From Nitrospirota bacterium (GTDB taxonomy: Bacteria; Nitrospirota; Nitrospiria; Nitrospirales; UBA8639), in the NCBI GenBank assembly GCA_020348185.1, contig CP070743.1:1131462-1157382 (forward strand): a stretch of DNA of 25,921 nt, read 5' to 3'. A model generated the notes under the pieces. That model saw only the letters and a program-made list of their open reading frames with translations, ran no database searches and was not told where the DNA came from. This document shows, in pieces, positions 16,235 to 24,190 of the stretch (within the stretch, counting starts at the first letter, position 1; each line of letters opens with the position of its first letter). A program made the translations under genes and the position numbers.

Positions 16235-17702
16235 CGGGCCTGTCCTCGAGCTTGACGCCTTTGGATTCAACCTCCTTCCGAATTTTGTCCGCTTCCGCAA
16301 AATCCTTCCTTTCCCGGGCTTCCCGGCGCCTTTGGATTTGTTGCTCGACCCACTCATCACTAGGCTCACCCTTCTCTATAACAATAGATTCTTCCAGCTC
16401 AACTGTCCCCGAATCTGCAACTGATAGCTTGACTGTAAAGGGACTAAACTCCCAATCCTTTGTGGCAACTTGCCAAAGGCCAAGCGGCGCCCCAAATTTC
16501 AAGAAACTTCCCATCGCTTTCTTTTTGGCCTGATTCGATAAGCCCGCTGACAGTAATTTATTGATCTCCCCTCGCAGACGTTGGAATTCTGCTATGGCCC
16601 TTGGGGTGTTCAGATCATCATCCATGGCCCCCTCAAATTGCTTTTCAAATTCCTTTAACGGTCGTTCAAGAGCCTGATCATTATCACCTTTGAAGGTTGA
16701 GTCAGATTCTTCCAATCGCCTAAAAAGATCATAGAGATTATCAACGGCGGATTTGGCCTCGGAAAGCGCCTTATCCGAAAAATTCAGATCACTCCGATAA
16801 TGGGTCGAAAGAAGAAAATATCTGAGGGTCTCCCCGGTCACCGAGTCCTTCCAATTGGATTTTTCAAAAATTTCCTTAATGGTGAAAAAGTTTCCCAATG
16901 ATTTTGACATTTTTTCGTCGTCGATGGTGACAAACCCATTGTGGACCCAATAGCGGGCAAACTCCTGGCCGGTATAGGCGCAGGACTGGGCCACCTCATT
17001 CTCATGATGAGGAAACACCAGATCACGTCCGCCACCATGAATGTCAAATGTCCTACCTAAATGTCGAATCGACATAGCCGAACATTCAATATGCCAACCG
17101 GGCCGCCCGCTTCCCCATGGGCTCTCCCATCCGGGTTCCCCCGGTTTTGAGGCTTTCCATAGAGCAAAATCCATTGGATTCTTTTTTCGTTCGTCCACTT
17201 CGACCCGCGCACCCGCCAGGAGTTCCTCTTCCTTCCGACCCGACAATCGGCCATAGCCTTTATAGGCCCCTACTTCATAGTACACATCCCCATTGATCTG
17301 GTAAGCAAAGCCTTTTTCCACCAACTGAGCAATCATGTCGATGATCTCCGGCATATGCTCGGTTGCGCGAGGTTCAACATCAGGCTTGGATACTTTGAGA
17401 CGATGCATATCGCGCGCATAAGCTTCAATGTATTGCGTCACAATCTCGGTCCAGGGTCTATTCTCCTTTAAAGCGCGGTTGATAATCTTATCGTCAATAT
17501 CCGTATAATTTTTAACATAGGTGACCCGAAACCCTTTAAAGATAAGATACCGACGGAGGACATCAAAGACCACCGCACTCCGTGCATGCCCCAAGTGTCC
17601 GTCATCATAGACGGTGACCCCGCACACATACACCCGGACAAGGTCGTCTTCGAGAGGGACAAAGTGTTCTTTCTTTTTAGTGAGGGTATTAAATAAATAC
17701 AT
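16209..17702 (-). CDS. cysS: Cysteinyl-tRNA synthetase
   Basis: Class I synthetase charging tRNA-Cys. From MYLFNTLT (ATG at 17702, CGGGA upstream) the product has 497 residues, normal for the family. Visible motifs are CGVTVYDDGHLGHAR with the zinc-ligand Cys and the HIGH box (HLGH), WHIECSAMS and DIHGGGRDLVFPHHENE with further zinc ligands, and DDEKMSKSLGN as KMSKS. The C-terminal part, including EARERKDFAEADKIRKE, is the DALR/anticodon region. The upstream in-frame ATG codons would add up to 17 residues that do not resemble the family. An 8-bp hairpin (17736-17758) lies in its leader. It is third in a surE-yqaA-cysS-rlmB series. Confidence 0.96.
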   Translation of the reverse strand: MYLFNTLTKKKEHFVPLEDDLVRVYVCGVTVYDDGHLGHARSAVVFDVLRRYLIFKGFRVTYVKNYTDIDDKIINRALKENRPWTEIVTQYIEAYARDMHRLKVSKPDVEPRATEHMPEIIDMIAQLVEKGFAYQINGDVYYEVGAYKGYGRLSGRKEEELLAGARVEVDERKKNPMDFALWKASKPGEPGWESPWGSGRPGWHIECSAMSIRHLGRTFDIHGGGRDLVFPHHENEVAQSCAYTGQEFARYWVHNGFVTIDDEKMSKSLGNFFTIKEIFEKSNWKDSVTGETLRYFLLSTHYRSDLNFSDKALSEAKSAVDNLYDLFRRLEESDSTFKGDNDQALERPLKEFEKQFEGAMDDDLNTPRAIAEFQRLRGEINKLLSAGLSNQAKKKAMGSFLKFGAPLGLWQVATKDWEFSPFTVKLSVADSGTVELEESIVIEKGEPSDEWVEQQIQRRREARERKDFAEADKIRKEVESKGVKLEDRPDGTTRWKR

Positions 17703-17735
17703 GATTTCCCGATGAACCGGCATCAGCAGAGACGG

Positions 17736-17758
17736 CTTCTGTGTGTTTCTCACAGAAG
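17736..17758 (-). other. Hairpin in the cysS leader
   Basis: CTTCTGTG and CACAGAAG form a perfect 8-bp stem with a 7-nt loop about 34 nt before the cysS start. No T-tract follows and there is no T-box-like sequence, so it is probably a mild processing or attenuation element, or neutral. Confidence 0.45.
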
Positions 17759-17802
17759 GCCCTTGTTGAACCTCTTATTAGGATAGGGCGAATGTTCAAT
17801 GA

Positions 17803-18453
17803 TTACAACAATAGCTGGACGAGGACAAACCCCCCGATTAATAACACCAAAAACAGGATAGTAAACCAATCAAAATATTTTTCTAAAAGTCGTTTGAATG
17901 ATGGGCCAAACACTCTCAAAGCCCCCCCGATTAAGAAAAACCGAAGCCCTCGACTGAGAATCGAAGCTATCACAAAGGTGGGGAAATTTATCTGCGCGAC
18001 TCCTGCGGCCAACGTGAACACTTTATAAGGTATGGGTGAAAACCCTGCGGCAAAGACCGCCCAAAAGGCATTGTCGTGATACAGCGTGGAAACCTTCTCA
18101 AAGAAATCAGGGGTGAAACCGGGAATATAGGTAAAAAACCACCCTGAAACGATACTCCACAGACCCAATCCAATGACATACCCTGCCATTCCCCCGGTTA
18201 CCGAACCAACCAGGCACAGCGCCGCAAATCCTAACGCACGGTGTGGCGCTCCGACCCCCATGGCAATAAGAAGAACATCCGGGGGAACGGGGAAAAATGA
18301 GGATTCCGCAAATGCGATGAGTAACAAGGCGGTTCTGGCATGGGGGGTCTCAGACCAATGGATCACCCACTGGTAGAGGGAACGAAAGATCACACCGGGA
18401 CGAAAGCGTGATGGCTGTGATTGAGAATTAGAAACCACCGGGAACATTCCCAT
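17803..18453 (-). CDS. YqaA/DedA-like (SNARE-associated/VTT domain) membrane protein
   Basis: A 216-residue integral membrane protein. The segment AFAESSFFPVPPDVLLIAMG matches the DedA/VTT signature (an acidic residue and FPxPPxxLL after a re-entrant loop). FAAGFSPIPYKVFTLAAGV is the second half, including the conserved F-x-P-IPYK characteristic of the YqaA subgroup. The C-terminus is a single strong helix. DedA relatives act in membrane lipid or proton homeostasis; this subgroup is uncharacterised. The ATG at 18453 overlaps the surE stop by 26 nt. A second in-frame ATG (GGG-ATG) two codons on is equally possible. Confidence 0.85.
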   Translation of the reverse strand: MGMFPVVSNSQSQPSRFRPGVIFRSLYQWVIHWSETPHARTALLLIAFAESSFFPVPPDVLLIAMGVGAPHRALGFAALCLVGSVTGGMAGYVIGLGLWSIVSGWFFTYIPGFTPDFFEKVSTLYHDNAFWAVFAAGFSPIPYKVFTLAAGVAQINFPTFVIASILSRGLRFFLIGGALRVFGPSFKRLLEKYFDWFTILFLVLLIGGFVLVQLLL

Positions 18454-19303
18454 AATCTTTTTTCATTTTATTTTTTTTCGGTGCCCCTTTTGACTTTGTT
18501 CGGGAACGACCTTTTCGAACTAAACCTTTTTGATTTCGGTTCAGAACCGATTCCCATGCTCGTAACGTTTTCAGAGCCTGATACTGCGTCATATCGAGAT
18601 GAAGCGGAGTTATGGAAACCATGCGATTCGAAACAGCTTCAAAGTCCGAGGGTTTTTGTCTCTGCAAGGAAATCCTCTCACCGGCTATCCAATAGTAATT
18701 GAATCCCCTCGGGTCAACCTTTTCGACCACTGGATTTTTATATTGGCGCCGACTCAAGGAGGTGAATCTGACACCTTGAATTTGATGAGAGGAGCAATTT
18801 GGCACATTGACATTGAGCAACGTATCTCCGGGAAGGCCATGCTTCAGTACCATGGTTACCAGGTCCACTGTATAGTCGGCTGCAACACGATATCGGCATG
18901 GGTCTATATCATCTTGAGATACCGCGATGGAAGGAATCCCATGCAGGACCCCTTCCATGGCACCCGAAACGGTTCCAGAATTGGTGACGTCATCTCCCAG
19001 GTTTAATCCTTTGTTGATGCCCGATACGACCAAGGCCGGACGATGATTTTGAAGCAGTTTACCAAGGCCCAGATTAATACAATCGGACGGCGTTCCATTT
19101 ACCGAAAAGGTTTGTTTTCCCTGTTGCATCAACCGAAGAGGCTTATGAAGGGTCATCGCGCGGCCCACAGCACTTTGAGGACGGTCGGGAGCTACAACCC
19201 AGACGTTCCCTAACGCCCTCAACGCCGTGGCCACGGTTTTGATTCCCGGGGCTCCCACCCCATCATCATTTGTCACGAGAATAATGACTTCTTTTTTCTT
19301 CAC
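18428..19303 (-). CDS. surE: 5'/3'-nucleotidase SurE
   Basis: Metal-dependent nucleotidase of the SurE family, acting on nucleoside 5'- and 3'-monophosphates and linked to stationary-phase survival. VTNDDGVGAPGI near the N-terminus carries the metal-binding Asp pair. VVAPDRPQSAVGRAMTL, VNGTPSDCINLGL, VVSGINKGLNLGDDV and NSGTVSGAMEG cover the rest of the active site. The product has 291 residues, with a longer basic C-terminal tail (KGLVRKGRSRTKSKG) than typical 250-residue SurE. Start choice is unsure: GTG at 19303 (12 nt from GAGG) or TTG at 19312 (3 nt from GAGG). I prefer GTG. It heads a minus-strand series with yqaA, cysS and rlmB. Confidence 0.92.
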   Translation of the reverse strand: MKKKEVIILVTNDDGVGAPGIKTVATALRALGNVWVVAPDRPQSAVGRAMTLHKPLRLMQQGKQTFSVNGTPSDCINLGLGKLLQNHRPALVVSGINKGLNLGDDVTNSGTVSGAMEGVLHGIPSIAVSQDDIDPCRYRVAADYTVDLVTMVLKHGLPGDTLLNVNVPNCSSHQIQGVRFTSLSRRQYKNPVVEKVDPRGFNYYWIAGERISLQRQKPSDFEAVSNRMVSITPLHLDMTQYQALKTLRAWESVLNRNQKGLVRKGRSRTKSKGAPKKNKMKKDYGNVPGGF

Positions 19304-19350
19304 GATGGGCAATTACCTCATAACAGGTTATTAGTTCCTTAGGTCTAAGA

Positions 19351-19436
19351 GTCGAAAGGGTCAAAAGGGTCTAAAAGGCCGCATTGGGAAAAGGGCCCAG
19401 CGGTCGAAACGGTCAAAGAGGTCGAAGGGGTCATAA
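19351..19436 (+). repeat. Degenerate 9-nt tandem repeat array
   Basis: Units of the form GTCRAARGG recur: GTCGAAAGG, GTCAAAAGG and GTCTAAAAGG at 19351-19379, then after a short gap GTCGAAACG, GTCAAAGAG, GTCGAAGGG and GTCATAACA from 19403. The region is non-coding and lies between surE and the oxidoreductase operon terminator. Confidence 0.75.
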
Positions 19437-19518
19437 CAGAGAGCATGGTCTCAATTTAGGGAAACAATGGAGCGTTTGGAAATTTTGATCGCCCATTTCT
19501 TTGAATTCTTGCCTCTTC

Positions 19519-19548
19519 GACCTTTTAGGCCCTTTTGACCCTTTCGAC
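19519..19548 (-). repeat. Inverted copy of the 19351-19380 repeat
   Basis: This 30-nt stretch is the reverse complement of 19351-19380 with two mismatches. The arms are 138 nt apart and could pair in RNA or act as recombination substrate. It contains the same 9-nt units in opposite orientation. Confidence 0.8.
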
Positions 19549-19582
19549 TTCCAATCTTCGACTCTGTTCGTCTCTACACAAA

Positions 19583-19615
19583 AAAGCCCGCCTCAAATCT
19601 TTTGAGGCGGGCTTT
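19583..19615 (-). terminator. Strong terminator of the oxidoreductase operon
   Basis: A perfect 15-bp stem (19583-19597 and 19601-19615) has GC-rich core GCCCGCCTC/GAGGCGGGC. On the minus strand it is followed by a TTTTTT run. It lies about 45 nt after the alpha-subunit stop and fits an intrinsic terminator for that operon. Confidence 0.93.
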
Positions 19616-19659
19616 GTCAAGAATCTTTGGTAAGTCGAAGAAAATATTTGAGATTGACC

Positions 19660-21009
19660 CTATATATTCTGCATAAAGTGGGATACCTCAGCTGGATCGA
19701 CATCGGCTCCCATAATCGCTGAAGGAGGAACCGTATTGGATTTTTTTCCAGTCAAGCCACATTCCACTTCATCCGTAATCATTTCAACTGGCATAGACAT
19801 GCCCCCGTAGACATGTGGACCAGCCACAATTTTGGCATTTGAGAACCCATAAATTGCCGTAGCCACATCTTTAGCCAACCATCCGACATAATTAAACTCT
19901 GGAACAACAATAAGCTTGGCTTTACCACAAAGCTTCCTCAGTTCGTTAGTTGGGAAAGGTCGCAAAGAACGAATCTTAATCAATCCTGCCTTAATGCCTT
20001 TTTCCTTACATTGCCGAACCGCTTCACGGGATTGAGCCGCTGCACTGCCCGAAGCTATAAGGAGAACATCTGCGTCTTCCACATCCTGCGCTTCACACAA
20101 TCCATCCATATATTGATTAATATATTTCCTTGACCGCTCAACGCCAGCCCATACTTCCTGTTGCCACACCGCGTGAATGTTGTAGGCCATAAAATTAGAT
20201 TTTTGGACCGGGGCGTCGCGAGACAATCGAGCCGGAGGGTTCTCCGCATCTAAAACCGGCACAGCCCCCCGATAAGTATCCCGAGCTGGAAGCTTGAATC
20301 CTCGGTCTGGCATCGAACAATACCCTCGGGCATGCGTCACAAAAAAACCATCACAGCAGACACCTACCGGGAGCGTCACATCATTTTTTTCACTGATGAT
20401 AAAGCCCTTCATAATAAAATCGAACAGGTCCTGCTGATTTTCAGCATGAAATACGAGCATTCCGCTGTTCAAAAGGTAAGCAATTTCAATATTATCCGGT
20501 TGGATAGCCAGCGGAGCATTGACCACTCTACAAGTAAACATGCAAACGGCAGGGAGACGGTGACCAGCCCACGAGACGATGGGCTCAAGACCTCGTAATG
20601 TTCCAGGACCAGCTGTGGCAGTAAAGGCTCGAACACCTGCGCGGGAGGCCCCAGCAATTGCCGACATCACTCCATATTCTTCTTCGCCTCGATAGAACTC
20701 CTTCACATATCCTTCCCCATACAAGACCCCAATTAATTGCAATGTTTCACTTTGTGGGGTAATAGGATAGGCCACGGACATATCTACATTTGAACGCCGC
20801 ACCGCTTCTTTTGCACATTCACTACCCGTAATAAATTCCCGTTCACGAGGAGCCTCAAAAAACATATATTCCGGAGAAACTACTTTCTGACGTTTGGCTT
20901 CCCCATGAGGGTCTTTTCTTCCATCCTTGGTAGAAGGTGCCGCAGGAGCACTCGTAATAGGATCACCCTGGGGATTGGTTTTGACTTCTGTTTCTAGACC
21001 TTCACTCAT
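19660..21009 (-). CDS. porA: 2-oxoacid:ferredoxin oxidoreductase, alpha subunit (pyruvate or 2-oxoglutarate synthase)
   Basis: Alpha subunit of the thiamine-dependent enzyme that carboxylates acetyl-CoA (or succinyl-CoA) with reduced ferredoxin in the rTCA cycle. The 449 residues begin with a charged, Pro-rich extension of about 55 residues. The pyrimidine-binding domain follows with VAYPITPQSET, EEEYGVMSAIAGASRAG and FTATAGPGTLRGLEP. The C-terminal transketolase-like part carries VLLIASGSAA and IKIRSLRPFP. The region normally reading RALSAPINI in PorA is RVVNAPLAIQPDN. AGGGGAGAA lies before the ATG. It is the last gene of a beta-gamma-delta-epsilon-alpha operon. Pyruvate and 2-oxoglutarate enzymes of this five-subunit type are close paralogues, and the sequence alone does not tell me which substrate is used. 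Confidence 0.9.
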   Translation of the reverse strand: MSEGLETEVKTNPQGDPITSAPAAPSTKDGRKDPHGEAKRQKVVSPEYMFFEAPREREFITGSECAKEAVRRSNVDMSVAYPITPQSETLQLIGVLYGEGYVKEFYRGEEEYGVMSAIAGASRAGVRAFTATAGPGTLRGLEPIVSWAGHRLPAVCMFTCRVVNAPLAIQPDNIEIAYLLNSGMLVFHAENQQDLFDFIMKGFIISEKNDVTLPVGVCCDGFFVTHARGYCSMPDRGFKLPARDTYRGAVPVLDAENPPARLSRDAPVQKSNFMAYNIHAVWQQEVWAGVERSRKYINQYMDGLCEAQDVEDADVLLIASGSAAAQSREAVRQCKEKGIKAGLIKIRSLRPFPTNELRKLCGKAKLIVVPEFNYVGWLAKDVATAIYGFSNAKIVAGPHVYGGMSMPVEMITDEVECGLTGKKSNTVPPSAIMGADVDPAEVSHFMQNI

Positions 21010-21053
21010 GGCTTCTTCTCCCCTATTGAAAAAGTGGAATTTTTAAACAAATC

Positions 21054-21818
21054 CTATGCTTCACTCTGCATATGTTCTGCCTTATGACCAAAGGCCGCTG
21101 CATTTCCACTTGCAGGATCAACTGAAAGACCAAAATCTAAGGGATTGGTATGCGTTAAACCACCATGAACCCTGGACTGCAGTCCAGTAAAACGTACATT
21201 CTCTCCATTTTCTGGCAATTTAATCCCCATTTCTTCGCGTACCCGTTTAAAGACGGCCACAACCCTTCGGATCTTTGCGGCATCAGAATCTCTGACCGTG
21301 AACATGGCATCTTCATGGCCTTGTTCCGCACAGATGGCCGAAGTCCAACAATTGGTTCCAGCTCGAATCATCTTTAGGGTCAAATTGGCGTAATGACAAT
21401 GAACCCCAATAAAAATACAGGCTTCAATCTTATTCCCCCATATCGTCAAGTTTGGATGATTCGGATTGATAACTTCTTCCGGTTCAACCTTAGGGTACTT
21501 GGGGCGATAATCCGGCATGGGAATAACGAGCACATCGGGTAATTGGGCTGCTAGCTCTAATACAGCCCTAGCCTTATCTGCAGCATGATCATTCCAATTC
21601 CACAATACCAACGGACCAGGGAAAATAGTAGCATTCTTACGCGTCAACATCGTACGCGCCATGGCTTCCATTGCCAGCTCTTCCGCAACAACATGGCCAA
21701 ATTTCAGACCATGCCCTTTTTCCGGTGTCAGTACTCCAAGTTCTGCAGCCGATGGTGGATGGAAACCCTGTGGCCCTGGAGCCACGATTGCTTCTTCTAG
21801 TTCTTTCGTTAATTCCAC
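21054..21818 (-). CDS. porE: Epsilon subunit of five-subunit 2-oxoacid:ferredoxin oxidoreductase (CODH beta-like)
   Basis: Accessory subunit seen in Hydrogenobacter and Nitrospira five-subunit pyruvate/2-oxoglutarate synthases and often labelled carbon monoxide dehydrogenase beta subunit-like in databases. The 255 residues show a Rossmann-like region with ATIFPGPLVLWNWNDHAADKA, then IWGNKIEACIFIGVHCHYANLTLKMIRAG. It has no CxxC cluster motif and its function is not established. The start is best placed at a GTG at 21818, which has GGAG six nt upstream; a TTG at 21830 opens the frame earlier but has no ribosome site. Position between delta and alpha supports membership in the complex. The subunit name rests on recalled family patterns rather than on a catalytic motif. 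Confidence 0.75.
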   Translation of the reverse strand: MELTKELEEAIVAPGPQGFHPPSAAELGVLTPEKGHGLKFGHVVAEELAMEAMARTMLTRKNATIFPGPLVLWNWNDHAADKARAVLELAAQLPDVLVIPMPDYRPKYPKVEPEEVINPNHPNLTIWGNKIEACIFIGVHCHYANLTLKMIRAGTNCWTSAICAEQGHEDAMFTVRDSDAAKIRRVVAVFKRVREEMGIKLPENGENVRFTGLQSRVHGGLTHTNPLDFGLSVDPASGNAAAFGHKAEHMQSEA

Positions 21819-21869
21819 GTTGAACTCCAATTCACATTAAATACGAAATCAGCAAGGAAATGATCGAGT

Positions 21870-22193
21870 TTAAGACTGCCACGGAGGTGCTAATACCGCT
21901 TTGGTGGTTTTTTCCTGGTAAGTAATATTTGGGGTGAGGGCCTGATCCCCGATTTGATCAATCATTTCCATCTTAATGGCATGGTGTTTGGCCATGTTAT
22001 CGCACACCCACACACATTGGGCACAGCCTTTACAACGGTCAACAGCCACATACGCGGCCCCGTATTTTAATCCTTTTTCTTTTCCTGCCTCGGTATCATA
22101 TTGAATGGTATTGGCCTCAGGGCAAAATTGTGTGCACAACTTACAGCTCGTAGCTGCACAGATTTCGGTATCAATATGGGCAACTAAATACAT
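21870..22193 (-). CDS. porD: Ferredoxin-like delta subunit of 2-oxoacid:ferredoxin oxidoreductase
   Basis: Small electron-transfer subunit with two [4Fe-4S] sites. From the ATG at 22193 (AAAGGGG seven nt upstream) the product has 107 residues. An in-frame TTG two codons earlier is not favoured. The second motif, C54-K-G-C57-A-Q-C60-V-W-V-C64, is classical except that Asp replaces the usual Pro. The first motif is C12-x4-C17-x2-C20-x3-C24-P, with two more residues than the usual CxxCxxCxxxCP. This could alter the first cluster's geometry or potential. It passes electrons between ferredoxin and the beta-subunit cluster. Confidence 0.88.
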   Translation of the reverse strand: MYLVAHIDTEICAATSCKLCTQFCPEANTIQYDTEAGKEKGLKYGAAYVAVDRCKGCAQCVWVCDNMAKHHAIKMEMIDQIGDQALTPNITYQEKTTKAVLAPPWQS

Positions 22194-22220
22194 CGACAAT
22201 CCCCTTTCACAATAGAAACA

Positions 22221-22925
22221 CTACGCACTTGCACTTGCAGCGGTTGAATCTGGAATATTGGCCCAACCATGTTCAACACAATAATCCCATCCAGCTTTGA
22301 CCACCGCTAAGTTTTTATCAATCAGCTCTGCTTTTTTCTTAAACTTTCTTTCCACCACACTATCCAATGCAGCGGTTCCTCCAGAAACGACAAAGCCTTT
22401 CCCTAAGAATCGATCTTTCACAGCCGTACCCGTGGCCTCTAAATTTGAAAGGCCCGTAATCGCGCCGATTGCTCCAACCATAGCCATATTCGTGGCCAAA
22501 TCTATTCCTGCCACATCTAGCGACATTTGGGTTGCTGGGAGGTAATAGATTTTCGCATTTAAGTCTTTCAATTCAGCAGTTTGATCCGGCTCAAGAGTCA
22601 TAGGTGTATTGCTATTGATAAGCACGATTCCATTCTGTTTTAACCCAAAATAAAAAGGATTCGTGTAACTCTTTCCATGGGTGATGCACTGCGGATGAAA
22701 GACCATGAGGATATGAGGGAAGGTAATTTCTCCAATTTCATAAATTGGCTCATTCGAGACGCGCACATAACTTTCTACGGGAGCCATTCGCTTTTCAGAC
22801 CCATAGAAAGGAACGATTGTGCTTTCCCCTCCGGCATTAATGACTGCGGTGCTAAAAATGTGGGATGCGGTCACCACACCTTGTCCACCCACGCCTGCCA
22901 TACGAATGTTATAACGAATAGCCAT
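22221..22925 (-). CDS. porG: 2-oxoacid:ferredoxin oxidoreductase, gamma subunit
   Basis: Gamma (catalytic domain III) subunit of the pyruvate/2-oxoglutarate synthase complex. The glycine-rich start RMAGVGGQGVVTASHIFSTAVINAGG is diagnostic, followed by SEKRMAPVESYVRVS, where most relatives carry a similar G-x-E-x-R-G-G or MAPVE substrate-contact loop. The ATG at 22925 has GGAGG six nt upstream; an ATG and a TTG just before it are too close to that site. The product has 234 residues, slightly longer than usual because of an Ala-rich tail. It follows the beta gene by 61 nt and precedes delta. Confidence 0.9.
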   Translation of the reverse strand: MAIRYNIRMAGVGGQGVVTASHIFSTAVINAGGESTIVPFYGSEKRMAPVESYVRVSNEPIYEIGEITFPHILMVFHPQCITHGKSYTNPFYFGLKQNGIVLINSNTPMTLEPDQTAELKDLNAKIYYLPATQMSLDVAGIDLATNMAMVGAIGAITGLSNLEATGTAVKDRFLGKGFVVSGGTAALDSVVERKFKKKAELIDKNLAVVKAGWDYCVEHGWANIPDSTAASASA

Positions 22926-22986
22926 CATCAACCTCCATAATCATACCTTGAGCACCTAAAACCAAGGATCCCCAGCCGGCAGGGAA

Positions 22987-23877
22987 CTATCCTTTTGTTA
23001 GCGCAGCTGCTGGTTTCGGGAGATATTCTTTGTACCCATACAATTCACCCAAATATTGCTTGGCTTCATCGCTGATGTATTCCGAGAACTTATACCGATC
23101 GTTTTCCACATCCTTAGCATCTTGCATCACTTTATCTGTCGGAATGGCATATTCGATGTTACAGGACGTATAGGCTTGGATGTAGGTTGGACCCACTTCT
23201 CGTGCAATCAGCACGGCTTTCTTAATGACACTTTCTACTCTCCGTGGATTGTTTGGAACCACCGTCGCCACATACGCACATCCAGCCACCTTGGCCATCC
23301 CTAACATATCCATTTTTTCAAACTTTTTCCCAAGCGGGGCCATCTTTAATACTTGCCCTTTATTGGTCATTCCACTCTCTTGACCACCCGTGTTTCCATA
23401 GACTTCGTTGTCTAACATGATGGTCGTAAACTTTTCTTTTCGGAACCAGGAATGCAGTGTTTGCGCGAACCCAATATCGGCCATACCGCCATCACCAGCC
23501 ATAACCACCACATCTTTCGGTTGGTCACCGAAACGAAGTCGAAGTCCACGAGATAACCCACTCGCTACCCCATTTTGGTCACCATAATTTCCATAGACGA
23601 AAGGAACAGCAGCTTGGGAAATCGCCAACCGTCCACAACCGGCCGTTCCTACTGTTATGGTATCTTCTGGATTCGGGAAGGCAATAAAAGCTAACCGAAT
23701 AAACAATGTCATCGCGCATCCCGCACACATTGGATGTTCTTCCAAAATTTCTTTAAAGGTGCCAACCTGGGACACGGTTACCTTTTTGCCTAATGGTCCA
23801 TGTTCCACCATATCTCGATATTCTTTTGGCATAAACTTTCCAAAGCCAGGAGTAAATTTTACATAATCAAGACTCAT
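22987..23877 (-). CDS. porB: 2-oxoacid:ferredoxin oxidoreductase, beta (TPP-binding) subunit
   Basis: Thiamine diphosphate-binding beta subunit and first gene of the operon. The TPP motif starts GDGGMADIGF at residues 128-137 and ends with LDNEVYGNTGGQ near 155-166. The four Cys that coordinate the proximal [4Fe-4S] cluster in this family can be placed at C51 and C54 (MCAGC), C81 (AGCGR) and C239 (TSCNIEY). AAGGAGGAG lies eight nt before the ATG at 23877. The length of 296 residues is normal. The C-terminus (about 240-296) is a short extension ending in a Lys/Ala-rich tail. The substrate may be pyruvate or 2-oxoglutarate; context is the rTCA cycle. Confidence 0.94.
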   Translation of the reverse strand: MSLDYVKFTPGFGKFMPKEYRDMVEHGPLGKKVTVSQVGTFKEILEEHPMCAGCAMTLFIRLAFIAFPNPEDTITVGTAGCGRLAISQAAVPFVYGNYGDQNGVASGLSRGLRLRFGDQPKDVVVMAGDGGMADIGFAQTLHSWFRKEKFTTIMLDNEVYGNTGGQESGMTNKGQVLKMAPLGKKFEKMDMLGMAKVAGCAYVATVVPNNPRRVESVIKKAVLIAREVGPTYIQAYTSCNIEYAIPTDKVMQDAKDVENDRYKFSEYISDEAKQYLGELYGYKEYLPKPAAALTKG

Positions 23878-23906
23878 ATCCCATCTCCTCCTTATATGTT
23901 ATTTCG

Positions 23907-23922
23907 AAGGAACGAATTCCTT
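23907..23922 (-). other. Short hairpin in the porB leader
   Basis: AAGGAA and TTCCTT enclose a TTCG tetraloop on the minus strand, about 25 nt before the porB Shine-Dalgarno. A UUCG-capped hairpin of this size could stabilise the 5' end of the mRNA. The stem is short, and its closing pair is A-U rather than the classical C-G. Confidence 0.35.
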
Positions 23923-23994
23923 ACTCTATTTGAGTTTTTTTGTAAAAATATTCAGCAATTCTACATATAGGTAAATTCCCCCATAAAACACAAA

Positions 23995-24024
23995 ACGGTA
24001 GCAAAGGTTCTTTTACCTTGTCAA
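23995..24024 (-). promoter_or_regulatory. Candidate promoter of the oxidoreductase operon
   Basis: A perfect TTGACA (24024-24019 on the minus strand) is followed after 18 nt by TACCGT, a weak -10 box. The leader to porB would be about 115 nt. A second weaker option, TTGTGT with an 18-nt spacer and TATATG, lies just downstream. Confidence 0.4.
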
Positions 24025-24074
24025 TTTTTATTTGATTTTCATATCCTACGCCTTATTGACCTGTTTCTTCAACT

Positions 24075-24109
24075 TAAAAGAAGGCCCAGATCACATAAAA
24101 GAAGACCCA
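24075..24109 (-). repeat. Direct repeat with 21-bp period upstream of the porB promoter
   Basis: TAAAAGAAGGCCCA (24075-24088) and TAAAAGAAGACCCA (24096-24109) differ at one base and are spaced by exactly two helical turns, about 51 nt upstream of the candidate -35 box. The layout suits binding of an activator dimer, but no regulator is known. Confidence 0.45.
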
Positions 24110-24190
24110 ACCAAGACTCTTTCCCTTTAGGCCTTTGGCCCCATGCGTCACCCTAAGGGTTTTGGGTTTCGAGTTTTAGGAGGTAAAGGT

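Noticed and set aside
16235..16369. Longer rlmB start
   Set aside because: The added segment lies within cysS coding sequence and is a low-complexity basic stretch; the ATG at 16234 has a ribosome site.
17703..17802. T-box leader for cysS
   Set aside because: Only a simple 8-bp hairpin is present; the conserved T-box sequence and antiterminator are not seen.
19351..19548. CRISPR array
   Set aside because: Units are 9-10 nt, degenerate and contiguous, with no spacers of regular length and no cas genes nearby.
21054..21818. Genuine carbon monoxide dehydrogenase/acetyl-CoA synthase subunit
   Set aside because: No CODH catalytic genes or cluster-binding cysteine motifs are present, and the gene sits inside the oxidoreductase operon.
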